NCBI RefSeq assembly: GCF_019578655.1
Contig: NC_063261.1
Span: 806,001-870,000, forward strand
Length of the DNA stretch: 64,000 nucleotides
Origin: Ricinus communis
Lineage: Eukaryota; Streptophyta; Magnoliopsida; Malpighiales; Euphorbiaceae
Direction: 5' to 3'
The notes under the pieces are model-generated. The model searched no databases and was not told the origin of the DNA. It was given only the letters and a program-made list of their open reading frames with translations. Positions 23,801-32,149 of this stretch are shown piece by piece; position 1 is the first letter of the stretch, and every line of letters begins with the position of its first letter. The translations under genes were made by a program, and so were the position numbers.

Positions 23801-26456
23801 AGTGGAGCTTCGAGAGGCATTGTCAAAGACAGGTCCAATTTCAACTTATGTTTTTATTGAAACATATTGTTATATTATTGTCTGCAATTATTAGTTGAAT
23901 CCCTTTTGACCTGGATGAAGAAGTTTGCTATGTTATCAGGTTTAAGACTTTCAATATGCAATTTGAGGAGCTTCACCAAAAACAATCTCAGTGGACTGTT
24001 CCTGACACTGAGTTGCGAGAGTCTCTAAGGCTTGCAGTTGCTGAAGTCTTGTTACCTGCCTATAGATCATTTGTGAAACGTTTTGGGTATGTTTTCTCAC
24101 CGCATAATTCATTTGGAGATGCATATGCTTCCATTCAAGTTATGGAATTCAAAGGCAGAATTCCATAAATTTTTGTAGTGTGGCTCTTACGAGTGATGAT
24201 TAATGCATGCACAAAGTTCAACCTGTAAATTTGACAGCACTGATTTGGGGTCTTAACATGAATTTAGGTAGCTCAAGAATCTTACACAGAATGTTTTCCT
24301 TTGGATTTATCAGGTTTTAATTCTCTCTTGGTTGTGCTAAAAGAACGAGGTTGTATCAGTTATCACTTTTGGGCTTCTGTGAAGCAATCTGACCCAAATT
24401 GACCCTACTCCTAAATATTTGATTACTGTTGTTTTTATCTCAAGGCAATGCAACTTGCACAACCATAACTAGTATCATCTAAATATCTTAGGCTGTTAAG
24501 TATGTGGCAGTAGATTATTTATGACACCAAAAAGTTAAGCAGATAGAAAAGGATTTCTCTTGGTGTTTGCCTTTGAGTTTTATGTTTAAGACTAAGATTA
24601 CACTTCGTTAAACATGGCATTGATGTAGTTGATCCTAACTTGTTTTGTGCTGATGGAGATAGTAGTTAGGTTGTTAAGTTACATCTTGTCTTTATAGCTT
24701 GCCTGTGGTTTCAATTGCTTTACTTTTAGATGGTGCATTGTCACACAGATTATATCTGGTTTAACGTATTCCACTTTCTACTATTCAAAATAATGTTAGA
24801 TAAGGATCAAAGAGAAATTATTTCAATTAAATCTCCTCCAATATTCTATTGGTATTCAATATGGTTCTTTCATCTATCTGCAATACCTCAATTCACCAAG
24901 GCCTTTTTGGTAACTTCTCTGCTCTGATTATAATACTCCTTAGAATCTTACTATGAAGTCAATGACCAGTACTACTACTGATGAATTATTTAATAACTTT
25001 AAATTTCCTCTCTTTCTCTTAACATTCACCTTGCTCCTACATTATGTGAATATTGTGGTCTCATGCTTATATATATATATATATATATATATATTGGTTT
25101 TAGGAGAAGTATAGGTGATATATATTTTCTTTCTCCTAACATTCACCTTGCTTATATTTTCTTTGTTTAAACTCAAAGATGCCAAGGTTTTGGTGAATAA
25201 CTCTCTTTGAAAAGTGGTCTCATTAAAGTTAAGAAATGTTTTAAGAATTGCAATTAAAGGCATCAAACAACCTTTTTCTAGGAAATATTTGGATAGCCAA
25301 TCATTTGAAGTGAAGGATTTACATTTGATACATGAGTTTTATTATTTTAGCATACAGATTTATTTGGTTGATATTAGACGTATATCAATTGATATAAATT
25401 ATTATTTATTTGTGTGTATTTGGGTGTACCTATTATAAAGATGTAATTTCAATTTGTTACTAAAATTTCGTTTAAACTCAATTGTTTCTTTTTCTTTTGC
25501 GAGTATAGATAGTAAGTTGTACTGTTTCAACTGAAAAAAAAAAAAAAGTTCTTGTATTTATATGATCACGAGTCATGTCCAAATGGGCAGTCATGTCCTT
25601 ATAGAGTTATCTATGGATCTGCAAAGCGCAGAGAAAATGAAGACTAGCATTTAGATTTACTCACTAATGATAGTGGAAAAGGGAAATGGAGAATATGGAG
25701 ATTGGATTTACTAGGATTTGTTATTAGTTTCCTGTTTGTGGATCACTATTTGAAATTCTTTGTCCATCATTTATTGTATTGGATGTGCCTATGGATGCCC
25801 CCACTTTTCTATTCACATTGTAGCTATTAAATAAAGTTAGAGGTGAACTCCAAGTAAGATGAATCCAAACTCTTTTATTGTAGTTTTACTTGATATTGAG
25901 AGTATTTAACATCTATAGGTTATGAATACTATTGCATTTTATGATTTTCATTATGAAATCTTGTCATCCAACTTTGGTTTTTTTTATACATATTTTGTTT
26001 TCTGTGTTTTCATTTGCTTTTACTTGATGTGTTTTAATTCATACTTATAAATTTTTCTCCAACATCTTGTTCACCAAAATTAACCACGAGTTGGCTGCAT
26101 TTCTTTTTTGGGGCAAATCTTATAAAATTGCATGCTCGCAAATGATTAGTCTGGTTGCAGAAAGCTCAATATTTAAGCCATTTAGACTTCAAATGCAAAC
26201 TTGATGTTAATGTCTTCCTTTTCTTCTTATTTGCTCTTTAATCATCATCTAGCAAACTGATCCACCAAAAACTTAGTAGCTTAATAAATGGCCAATTTTC
26301 GACCAGTTGATCTATTATTCTTTTTCCTTGAATGACAGGCCTTTAGTTGAGAGTGGTAAGAACCCCCAGAAGTACATTAAGTACAACCCAGAGGATCTGG
26401 AAAGGATGCTGGGTGAATTTTTTGAAGGGAAGACTTTGAATGAGCCCAGGCGGTAA
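5831..26456 (+). CDS. EXO70A1: EXO70A1, exocyst complex subunit (12 coding exons)
   Basis: Tethering subunit of the plant exocyst, which docks secretory vesicles at the plasma membrane by binding phosphoinositides. Exons: 5831-6001, 6454-6549, 16137-16342, 17005-17244, 19467-19605, 19683-19895, 20652-20857, 22372-22572, 22664-22763, 23723-23832, 23940-24086, 26339-26456. All introns are GT-AG and phases join without a break: 1947 nt, 648 residues plus TAA (Arabidopsis EXO70A1 is 638). The start has A at -3 and G at +4, and no earlier in-frame ATG exists. The N-terminal coiled region carries the conserved [20 protein letters not shown] (residues 25-44). The Exo70 domain covers about 270-640, with [55 protein letters not shown] and the C-terminus [19 protein letters not shown] low-complexity Gly/Ser stretch (about 538-555) and a His/Asn-rich loop (about 170-190) are the variable parts. 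Nothing suggests inactivation despite intronic transposons. Confidence 0.95.
6808..7823. repeat. Three-copy direct repeat in EXO70A1 intron 2
   Basis: Copies at 6808-6985 (partial), 6986-7390 and 7391-7823 share GAAATTCTGCAAATTTTTGC, AGAACATATTATTG and ATAACCTTATTGAAACAG. The last two copies are nearly full length. A short relative (AAGTAGGAAAAACCAATC) recurs at about 15346. There is no coding potential. Confidence 0.8.
7824..10130. other. Intron 2 sequence, no gene seen
   Basis: AT-rich intron DNA with only short random ORFs and a small TG/TA run near 8772. No LTR, coding domain or structured RNA was recognised. Confidence 0.5.
10131..10255 (+). repeat. TRIM left LTR
   Basis: 125 bp, TGTTAGAAGTTG to CTATTTATCA, with the PBS directly after it. 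Confidence 0.8.
10256..10264 (+). other. TRIM primer binding site
   Basis: TGGTATCAG directly abuts the LTR end. It matches the first nine bases of the usual initiator-Met PBS TGGTATCAGAGC. Confidence 0.75.
10329..10451 (+). repeat. TRIM right LTR
   Basis: 123 bp, TGTTGGAAGTTG to CTATTTATTA. The terminal CA is mutated to TA. It ends one base before the likely Copia target duplication. Confidence 0.8.
10457..10654 (-). repeat. Copia 3' LTR
   Basis: 198 bp. On the minus strand it begins TGTTACAGCTATTG. The purine-rich tract GGCTTGAGGGGGAG (reverse of 10655-10668) precedes it, as expected for a PPT. Confidence 0.85.
10870..11397 (-). pseudogene. Copia RT C-terminus and RNase H remnant
   Basis: Pieces read [30 protein letters not shown] and [15 protein letters not shown], the conserved segment between Copia RT and RNase H. 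Next comes a frame-shifted [14 protein letters not shown] (family form: W.SKKQ..VSRSS). Two or more frameshifts make it inactive. Confidence 0.8.
11420..12080 (-). pseudogene. Copia reverse transcriptase remnant
   Basis: Contains [66 protein letters not shown] and the catalytic [14 protein letters not shown] (YVDD at about 11555-11566). It is split by at least two frameshifts around 11710-11800, where the middle of the domain is scrambled. Confidence 0.85.
12330..13506 (-). pseudogene. Copia gag-pre-integrase and integrase remnant
   Basis: The pre-integrase segment includes LVSVSKLT and CRLGHPSLN (family RLGHPS) at 13490-13250. The integrase core is badly degraded, with many stops in 13250-12780. 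The C-terminal part reads [12 protein letters not shown] and [36 protein letters not shown] at about 12710-12520, typical of the Copia integrase tail. Confidence 0.75.
13888..14607 (-). pseudogene. Copia gag remnant with zinc knuckle
   Basis: Starts at the ATG at 14607 (MEEKNSIAV...KITEHKL). It includes the capsid core [20 protein letters not shown] (14330-14270) and ends with the knuckle [14 protein letters not shown] (CX2CX4HX4C) near 13890-13930. Interrupting stops and frameshifts near 14410 and 14130 prevent a full product. Confidence 0.8.
14996..15008 (-). other. Copia primer binding site
   Basis: The minus strand reads TGGTATTAGAGGC immediately after the 5' LTR. It differs by one or two bases from the initiator-Met form TGGTATCAGAGC. 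Confidence 0.75.
15009..15203 (-). repeat. Copia 5' LTR
   Basis: 195 bp, TGTTACAGCTATTG to TTTTCA on the minus strand. It aligns end to end with 10457-10654. Confidence 0.85.
15209..16136. other. Intron 2 remainder before exon 3
   Basis: AT-rich intron with one short fragment related to the 6808-7823 repeat at about 15346-15385. Nothing else was recognised. Confidence 0.45.
16343..17004. other. EXO70A1 intron 3
   Basis: 662 bp, GTATGT to TTTCAG. Nothing besides ordinary T-rich intron sequence. Confidence 0.7.
17245..18349. other. EXO70A1 intron 4, left part
   Basis: No gene seen. Contains a T-run at about 17848-17868. Some of 18000-18350 may be decayed LTR of the Ty3 scrap that follows. 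Confidence 0.45.
18350..18403. repeat. Short tandem duplication in intron 4
   Basis: Two copies of TAATGATTTAGGTTTAGTTT plus GTCTRTAA in direct succession, period about 27 bp. Confidence 0.75.
18628..18870 (+). mobile_element. Ty3-type retrotransposon scrap: PBS and gag start
   Basis: TGGTATCAGAGCC at 18628-18640 is a full initiator-Met PBS. About 40 bp later a gag-like start (ATGGGGCAATTC) leads to [17 protein letters not shown] and, after a frameshift, [15 protein letters not shown]. These are the two landmarks of the Retrotrans_gag domain. Downstream similarity stops by about 18870. An upstream LTR is expected but its edge is not clear. Confidence 0.7.
18871..19466. other. Intron 4, right part
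   Basis: No feature recognised other than the exon 5 acceptor at 19466. Confidence 0.5.
19896..20651. other. EXO70A1 intron 6
   Basis: 756 bp, GTATGG to TTTCAG. Nothing else seen. Confidence 0.7.
20858..22371. other. EXO70A1 intron 7
   Basis: 1514 bp, GTAAGT to TACAG, phase 2. No coding or transposon domain recognised. Confidence 0.7.
22764..23722. other. EXO70A1 intron 9
   Basis: 959 bp, GTTTTT to TTTCAG. Nothing recognised inside. Confidence 0.7.
24087..26338. other. EXO70A1 intron 11
   Basis: 2252 bp, GTATGT to GACAG, phase 2. It holds the AT microsatellite at 25068-25094, otherwise no recognised feature. Reading through the donor would give a short alternative C-terminus ending at about 24166. 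Confidence 0.7.
25068..25094. repeat. (AT)n microsatellite
   Basis: About 13 AT units, flanked on both sides by copies of AACATTCACCTTGCT (25020s and 25137 onward). Confidence 0.9.
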
Positions 26457-26760
26457 ATATTATCCCGTGAGCTGGTGCGGTTTTTGACCTTGTGCTGCAA
26501 TCGTACATATGATGGCACCCTGTCTGGGAAGTTTCAAGTGATTAGCTTCTTTTCACCCACTGTGGTGGTGGCTGTTTCGTTAGAAGGTGGTGGGGCGGTA
26601 GCTGCAGCGACATTGGTATTATTGAGGGTTTCATATCTACCCAGCAGCTACCGATTGTAAAGGCTGTGAATAAACTAGAAGGTTAAAATAAGGTAAATGA
26701 AAGATCATGTACTATATTAACTTTTCTGGTAAAAAGTTTTAAGAATCTTTATTCTCTGTC
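26457..26760 (+). terminator. EXO70A1 3' UTR and likely poly(A) region
   Basis: After the TAA at 26454-26456 a UTR follows with a GGTGGTGG stretch. AATAAA at 26669-26674 is the best poly(A) signal. The cleavage site is not visible. Confidence 0.5.
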
Positions 26761-27884
26761 AGTGGTGTGACCTGTTGAATGTTTTGTAGTCTAATCCTAC
26801 AGGTTTACCTTTCTCTTAACAGAGCAGTGTCTTCAAACTTTACACTCAATGTAAACGTTTATGAACATTAAAACTTTGGGTGAATTAATAATTCTTCTAA
26901 TATTGTATTCATATCTTAATATAAACAGTATTAACTGCAAATTGATAGTCTTCGAAGTCTAAAGGACTAAACTTCATCTGAATCAATTCCGACTTTCAGT
27001 TTACATTGGATAAGGACTACCTCTTTCTAGTGTTTCAATGCCAACTTCCAATGGGTAATTGTTAAACCGTTTTTTGCTTGTTATTTTATGGGTAATTATT
27101 ATATACCAATTCTAGTTTTTCATATTATATTATCTATCCATACATATTTAAAAATTATATATTTTTTTTATTTTATAAATTTTATACTAAAAAGTCATTT
27201 TGTTAGAATTTTCATTAGATAATCGTCTATTTACTTTTTGATTGTTGGTCTAATACATAAATTGGTCTTTATATTTTGTTTAATGTATTAACATTTTTCA
27301 GTAGAAAAATATGGTTTGATTTTTAAATTTCTTATTAAAATTATAATTTGAGTATTTGATAAAATTAATAATAAATTCTTTATTTTATTTTAATAATTTA
27401 AAGTTAAATTATGTGAATTTTTAATATGTTACTACATCTAAGTGCTTTTGAAATGCTTAATTTTTATTATATGATTAAATTATATTAAAAATTGGAGCAA
27501 ATAAAATAATATTAGTTAATAAGTTTTGTTATACACAAATTGATTTTTAAAAAATTAAGCTTTTATATTAACTTGATAAAAAAAATTTTAAATGAGTTTG
27601 ATACTTAATAATAAATTTAGTATAATTTTTTAATCGTCTTGAATTTGAATAAAAAATGTACTAGTTAGTTTTATTAAAAGATAAAGAAATTTTAGTGTAT
27701 TAAAAAAATAAAATGAAGTATTAAATAAAATATTACAGGACAAATAGTATTTAACTTGATATATTTCACGAGGAAGAATTTTTTAGTATAGATTTACGAA
27801 ATGAATGGATAAACAAATATTTTTTTGAATATCAAGAATTAAGGTAATTCAAGAAATCCAACACCAAAGATAAAAAAAAAAAAA
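26761..27884. other. AT-rich intergenic sequence
   Basis: About 1.1 kb of very AT-rich DNA without readable ORFs. A run of A (about 27872-27884) abuts the truncated Tat-like element. Confidence 0.5.
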
Positions 27885-28454
27885 GTTAGATGATTTCTAG
27901 GATGCTTACAGTACATTAGTAGGTTTATCTTTAAGCTCATAATGATTGGTGAAGATTTTTAAACTTTTGAAGAAACATCAACCGATGTGTGGGATGAACA
28001 GTGTCAGAAAGCCTTCGACATGATTAAAGAATACATGATGAAGTCGCCGGTGCTAGAACCACCAAAGGATGGGAAGCCATTGATTCTCTACTTAGCTTTG
28101 AAAGAAGAAGCAGTAGGAGTGATGGTGGTGCAGTATGGGCCCAATAAGATGAAGCTTGCAGTCTATTACCTCAGCAAGAAATTGTTATCCTATGAGTCAA
28201 AGTACAATCTCGTAGAGAAGACTTGCTTAGCCATGATATGAGCTATGAGAAAATTGAGATACTATTTCCAATCTTATAGAGTTCAGACAATTTCGAAAAT
28301 GGACCCATTAAAGTATTTGTTCGAACTTCAATCCCTCACGGAAAAGTTGGCTAGGTGGCTAGTACTTCTAACAGAATTCTACATTGAGTACATTACCCAG
28401 AAAGTGGCCAAGGGAAGACCTGTAGCAGAATTCCTAGCGCAGAATACGACTTAG
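27885..28454 (+). pseudogene. Tat-like RT end and first RNase H
   Basis: Begins FLGCLQYISRF (end of RT thumb/connection), then VWDEQCQKAFDMIKEYM, PLILYLALKEEAVGVMVVQ, VYYLSKKLLSYESKYNLVEK, and after a TGA (family Trp codon) MRKLRYYFQSYRV and LARWLVLLTEFYIEY. Typical Ty3 RNase H layout. The usual D of the first motif is replaced (LYLAL, family LYLAVS-type in this lineage). Confidence 0.8.
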
Positions 28455-28479
28455 GGAGAGAACCCTTGGCATGTAGAGT

Positions 28480-28900
28480 TTTTTTATAAGAATTCGGAGG
28501 CAATCGAGATCCAAAAATGGAGGATGTAATTTGATGGAGCGGTGAATGCGAGAGGTGCAGAGTCGAGAGTAGTCTTTATCACACCAGAGGGCGAAACACT
28601 GCTAATGGCTAGGTGATTGGACTTTAAAGTAAAAAATAACATGGCAGGGTACGAAGTATGTTTGTATGGATTAGAAGTGACCATGGTGGCATGAGCGAAG
28701 TAGCTAACAGTCTATAGGTGGGAAGTGAAGAAAGAGACATTGAAACCATAAATCAATTATCTCAGAACTTTGGTATGCAACTTCTCTATATGTTTGTTCA
28801 TACACTTGCCTAGGGATGAGAACTAGATGGCGGATGTGTTGGCCGCTCTTTCATCAATGTGGAACATTCCCGCACAACTCCCTATGAAGTCGCTAGTAAT
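28480..28900 (+). pseudogene. Second (archaeal-type) RNase H of Tat lineage
   Basis: WRM-stop-FDGAVNARG, then VVFITPEGE, LDFKVKNNMAGYEVCLYGLE and LTVYRWEV, then DENxMADVLAALSS. This matches the aRNH domain (FDGA..N..G.G..L, NN.AEYEAL..GL) known from Tat elements. Catalytic Asp in FDGA is present, while AEYEA has become AGYEV, losing the Glu. At least three stops occur. Confidence 0.75.
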
Positions 28901-28949
28901 CTTAAATGCCCTACTACTATGGAGCGGGTCATCAATATTCAGATGGGCT

Positions 28950-30100
28950 CGGAAGAGAAGTCTTAGTATGTGCTATAAGGGACAAGTATGTGCTACGGAT
29001 TCAAGCCAAGAACTACATCAGCCACGATGGATTACTATATAGAACAATGGATTCAAGTATTCAGCTTAGATGTTTGACTAAGAGAGAAGCGCAAATGGTA
29101 ATGGAAGAGATGCATAAAAGGAGGTGTGTGAACTTGATATGAATTGCATAGTATTAACCAGGAAAATCATACGTCAAGGCTATTATTGGTTGATGAGAAA
29201 AGATTGCATAACCTTGGTTAGTAAATGCTTTGACTGAACTTTACAATTTGACGTCTCCATGGCCTTTCACAGCCTGGGTAATTGACAATATCGAGGAGAA
29301 TCCCTCTTTGGGCATAGGTTCATAGTTGTGGCGATTTACTTCTATAAATGGATTGAGGCTGAGTCATTCACTACCATGGGAGCAAAACAAATGGCCTGGT
29401 TTATAGAGAGGAACATGATTTCTAGGTACGGGATCCCACATCACATTGTGACAGACAATGAGGTGCAATTTATGGGTGAGACGGCAGATTTGCTAAAAGA
29501 GTACAAAATTGAGCATCATAGGTCTTCCCCATACAAGCCTCAAGCAAATGGTGCGGTTGAAGTAGCCAATAAGAACCTAAAGAAGATACTTTCGAAGATG
29601 GTGTGGAATCACAAGAATTGGTCATTTTGTCTGCCTTTCGCACTTTGGGGATATTGAACTACCGAGCAAACATCGATGGGGCAAATGTTGTATTCCACGG
29701 TTTATGGGACTAAAGCGGTTCTACCAATTGAGCTAGAAGTCTCTAAGGGTTGTGCTGGAATCTAACAGACTGGAGTATCAATGGGCTGAGCAGAGGTATC
29801 AACATTTGGCTTTGATTGATGAAAAGAGGATGAAGGCTCTGTATCACATACAGTTGTACTAATAAAGGGTGGTAGCTAGGGCTTTTTAACAAGAAAGTGA
29901 AGCCGGAGAAGATTAGAGCAGGTGATTTAGTGTTGAGCATACGAGGCCTACAACGTTCCATCCTAGAGGGAAATTTAGGTCCAACTGGGAGGGCCAATAT
30001 CTTCTGAAGAAAATCCTGCCCGAGAGTACCGCTAAGATTTCAGACCTAGTAGGGAATGAATTCTTTGAGCCCATCAACTTAGATTGTCTCAAGAAATACA
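28950..30100 (+). pseudogene. Tat-like integrase
   Basis: The zinc-binding start is damaged (MVMEEMHKRRC, family EMHxGxCGxH). RQGYYWLMRKDCI follows near 29180. The core reads FIVVAIYFYKWIEAESFTT, FIERNMISRYGIPHHIVTDN and SSPYKPQANGAVEVANKNLK (29320-29610). The second Asp (VTDN) and the Glu (GAVE) are present. The first Asp of the family's AxDYFSKW is gone. The C-terminus ends EFFEPINLDCLKKY at about 30060-30100. Confidence 0.8.
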
Positions 30101-30389
30101 TGCTGATCAGAAAATCTAAAATGGCTGGTTAGACAAAAATTAAGGCAATAAAGAGAGAAAATATTCAACTTGAAAATCTGAAAGGACTAGCTGATAACAG
30201 GAGTTGTATTATGAGCAATAAAAATGTACCTATTTGGGCCTCTACTAAATGAATAAAATTATCTATAATTTTTCTCAAACATGCATATGGCTGTTTATTA
30301 CTTTATGCACTACTAAAAGAGAAAGCAAAACTAAATCCTAAGAAAAATTTATAAGATTTAGTGATAGAAGCCTTTTCATTTTCTCCGCT

Positions 30390-31733
30390 TTGCATTTGCA
30401 TTTCTAACTTCAACCGCTAGTTCTTGATCCTCTTAAACCTCAAAAATCTAGGTGCAGTGGTGGCGTGAAGCTAAACCCAAGCCTTGAAGTTGTCACTTGT
30501 GGTTAAGCCACCTTCAGCATCGATTTTGTGCTCTACAGTAGGTAGGGCCACAACCTCTCAATCTTGTCCATGAAGTCCTGCCTTAGTGGGAAACCTTCAA
30601 AGTCAGGAGCGTATTCTAGGATCAGTTGCTTCTACCTATATTAGTGACAGAGCATGGAAGGTGTGCGAAAAGTAGATGCTTATAGCCTAGGCAAAGGGAC
30701 ATATCCACCATATACCAAGAGCATGAAATGCCAAATCTTCCACCAAGGGCAAGTCCAATGGATGAGTGTATCCGGAATACCCTTTATCTAAGAAATCCAG
30801 TTTTTATAACCTTGAGGCACAATAATAGAGTAAACTTGCATGTGTTTTGGCTCATACTTGTCAATATCTTTTGGGATGGTTAGTATTTCAAGCTTTTCGC
30901 ACAACCTAATCTACAAAAAGAGAAAAGAAAAGCAAAAAAATAAAAAATAAAAATGCTAAGTTAAAAACCTAAAGGAATTACTTAGGCTAAAATAGTCTGC
31001 TAAGCCAAAAACCCGAAAGGGCGGCTAAGGAAAAAGTTAAGACAATAGTCTTCTAAGTTGAAAATCTGAAAGGACAACTTAGGAAAAAGGAAAAGAAAAA
31101 GAAAAAGGAGATTTGGTTACCTGCAAGAGAATGAGGTTGCCAATAAACTGTTGATAGGTTTTGTACATGTCCAACCTGATAATGGTTTCAGCCAGAATTA
31201 TTGGAATTGGATTTGCCCTGCGCTCCACTTGATCAATGATGCTAGTAATCTGGATATCTCCCCTTCCTTGAGGAGAAATCAGTAGAAATTGGGCATAGAG
31301 ACAAAATCACCATCCTATCAAACGGGTATAACCCTTTCCTTCTTATCATAGCAGGAAACCAAAGAAGTAAGGGTAAGGTACTTACTAACATAATAGTAAA
31401 GTACCTCAGCTGGGGGCATGTTGAACAACTCTATTAGTTTGTTAGGAAAAGGATCGTCTAATCTTGGCAAGGCGATTCGATGTATGGAATCATTGGGACC
31501 TCCAAGAATGGCAGAAAATTCTTTAATCATTGGACATTTCTTGGCCATTGAAGCGAAGAACATGATCTTTTGGTTACCATAAGTTAACTATTGAAATGGA
31601 GAAATCTATAATCAAACTTGGTGTGTTGCAAAGCCTTGAAGGAGGAAAGATGAAATTTACCAAGTTTAACCCATTCATTGCCAGTTAGGGTTTTGAGAAG
31701 GGTTTTAAGGGCTTTTGTCCTTCTTTGTGTCAT
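30390..31733 (-). pseudogene. DUF7745-like antisense ORF in X2
   Basis: Reads opposite to pol. ATG at 31733 starts MTQRRTKALKTLLK, then FKALQHTKFDYRFLHF, KCPMIKEFSAILGG and LPRLDDPFPNKLIELF. Next is NPIPIILAETIIRLDMYKT with a donor TTGCAG|GTAACC at 31121/31120, an intron 30911-31120, then RLCEKLEI, WTCPWW, YVPLPRL and a basic tail. The pattern CPxxxEFxxILG, then PIPIILAET, then a Trp segment and VPL resembles the plant DUF7745 family seen near transposons. The assignment is by memory and moderate. Frameshifts and stops break it. Related fragments: 53866-54152 (minus) and 57946-58803 (plus). Confidence 0.55.
30960..31090 (-). repeat. Intronic short repeats (CGGGTTTTC type)
   Basis: On the minus strand, three units of CCGCCCTTTCGGGTTTT-like sequence followed by AACTTAG lie within the intron of the antisense ORF. 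The same unit is repeated three times each at 57070-57260 and 58085-58230. Confidence 0.65.
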
Positions 31734-31824
31734 GGTTTTTGAGCTAAGAAGAGAGAAATCGCGTTTGGGGGAGTCCAAGAGACGTACGCGTATTTACAGG
31801 ATCAAAACCTATAGTGGAATCAAA

Positions 31825-31912
31825 CTCTACAACTGTAGAGCCAATCGGCACTACGTATAACTGATCGGCTATGCGCAGAACCGAACAACTTAACTCTACA
31901 ACCAATCAACTT
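31825..31912. repeat. Palindromic motif cluster (upstream of DUF7745-like ORF)
   Basis: Three or four units including TGTAGAGCCAATCGGCACTA and TGATCGGCTATGCGCAG. Placed about 100-180 bp upstream of the antisense ATG at 31733. Confidence 0.6.
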
Positions 31913-32149
31913 TGTGAAGTCACCCAGCCCCAAAACCTTAATTTCTGATACTCTTAGTGTATTTTCTTTTATGTTTCAGCACTTGTGCAAGCTCTATATA
32001 TGACATTAAACAATGACAACATGCTTCAATATGACCAAAATGTTTGTGATATTCAAGATTTAGTATGATATAAGTGCAGTAGTAAATATCAATACATAGT
32101 AGTGTTATAAAGAAAAGAATCAGCTAATCTAATCAAAGTCGTTGGGGCC

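Noticed and set aside
24730..24927. Small intronic gene in EXO70A1 intron 11
   Set aside because: A 65-codon hydrophobic frame with no similarity, no splice support and AT-rich chance composition.
25042..25266. Small minus-strand ORF with an Ile-Tyr run
   Set aside because: It is only the (AT)n tract translated.
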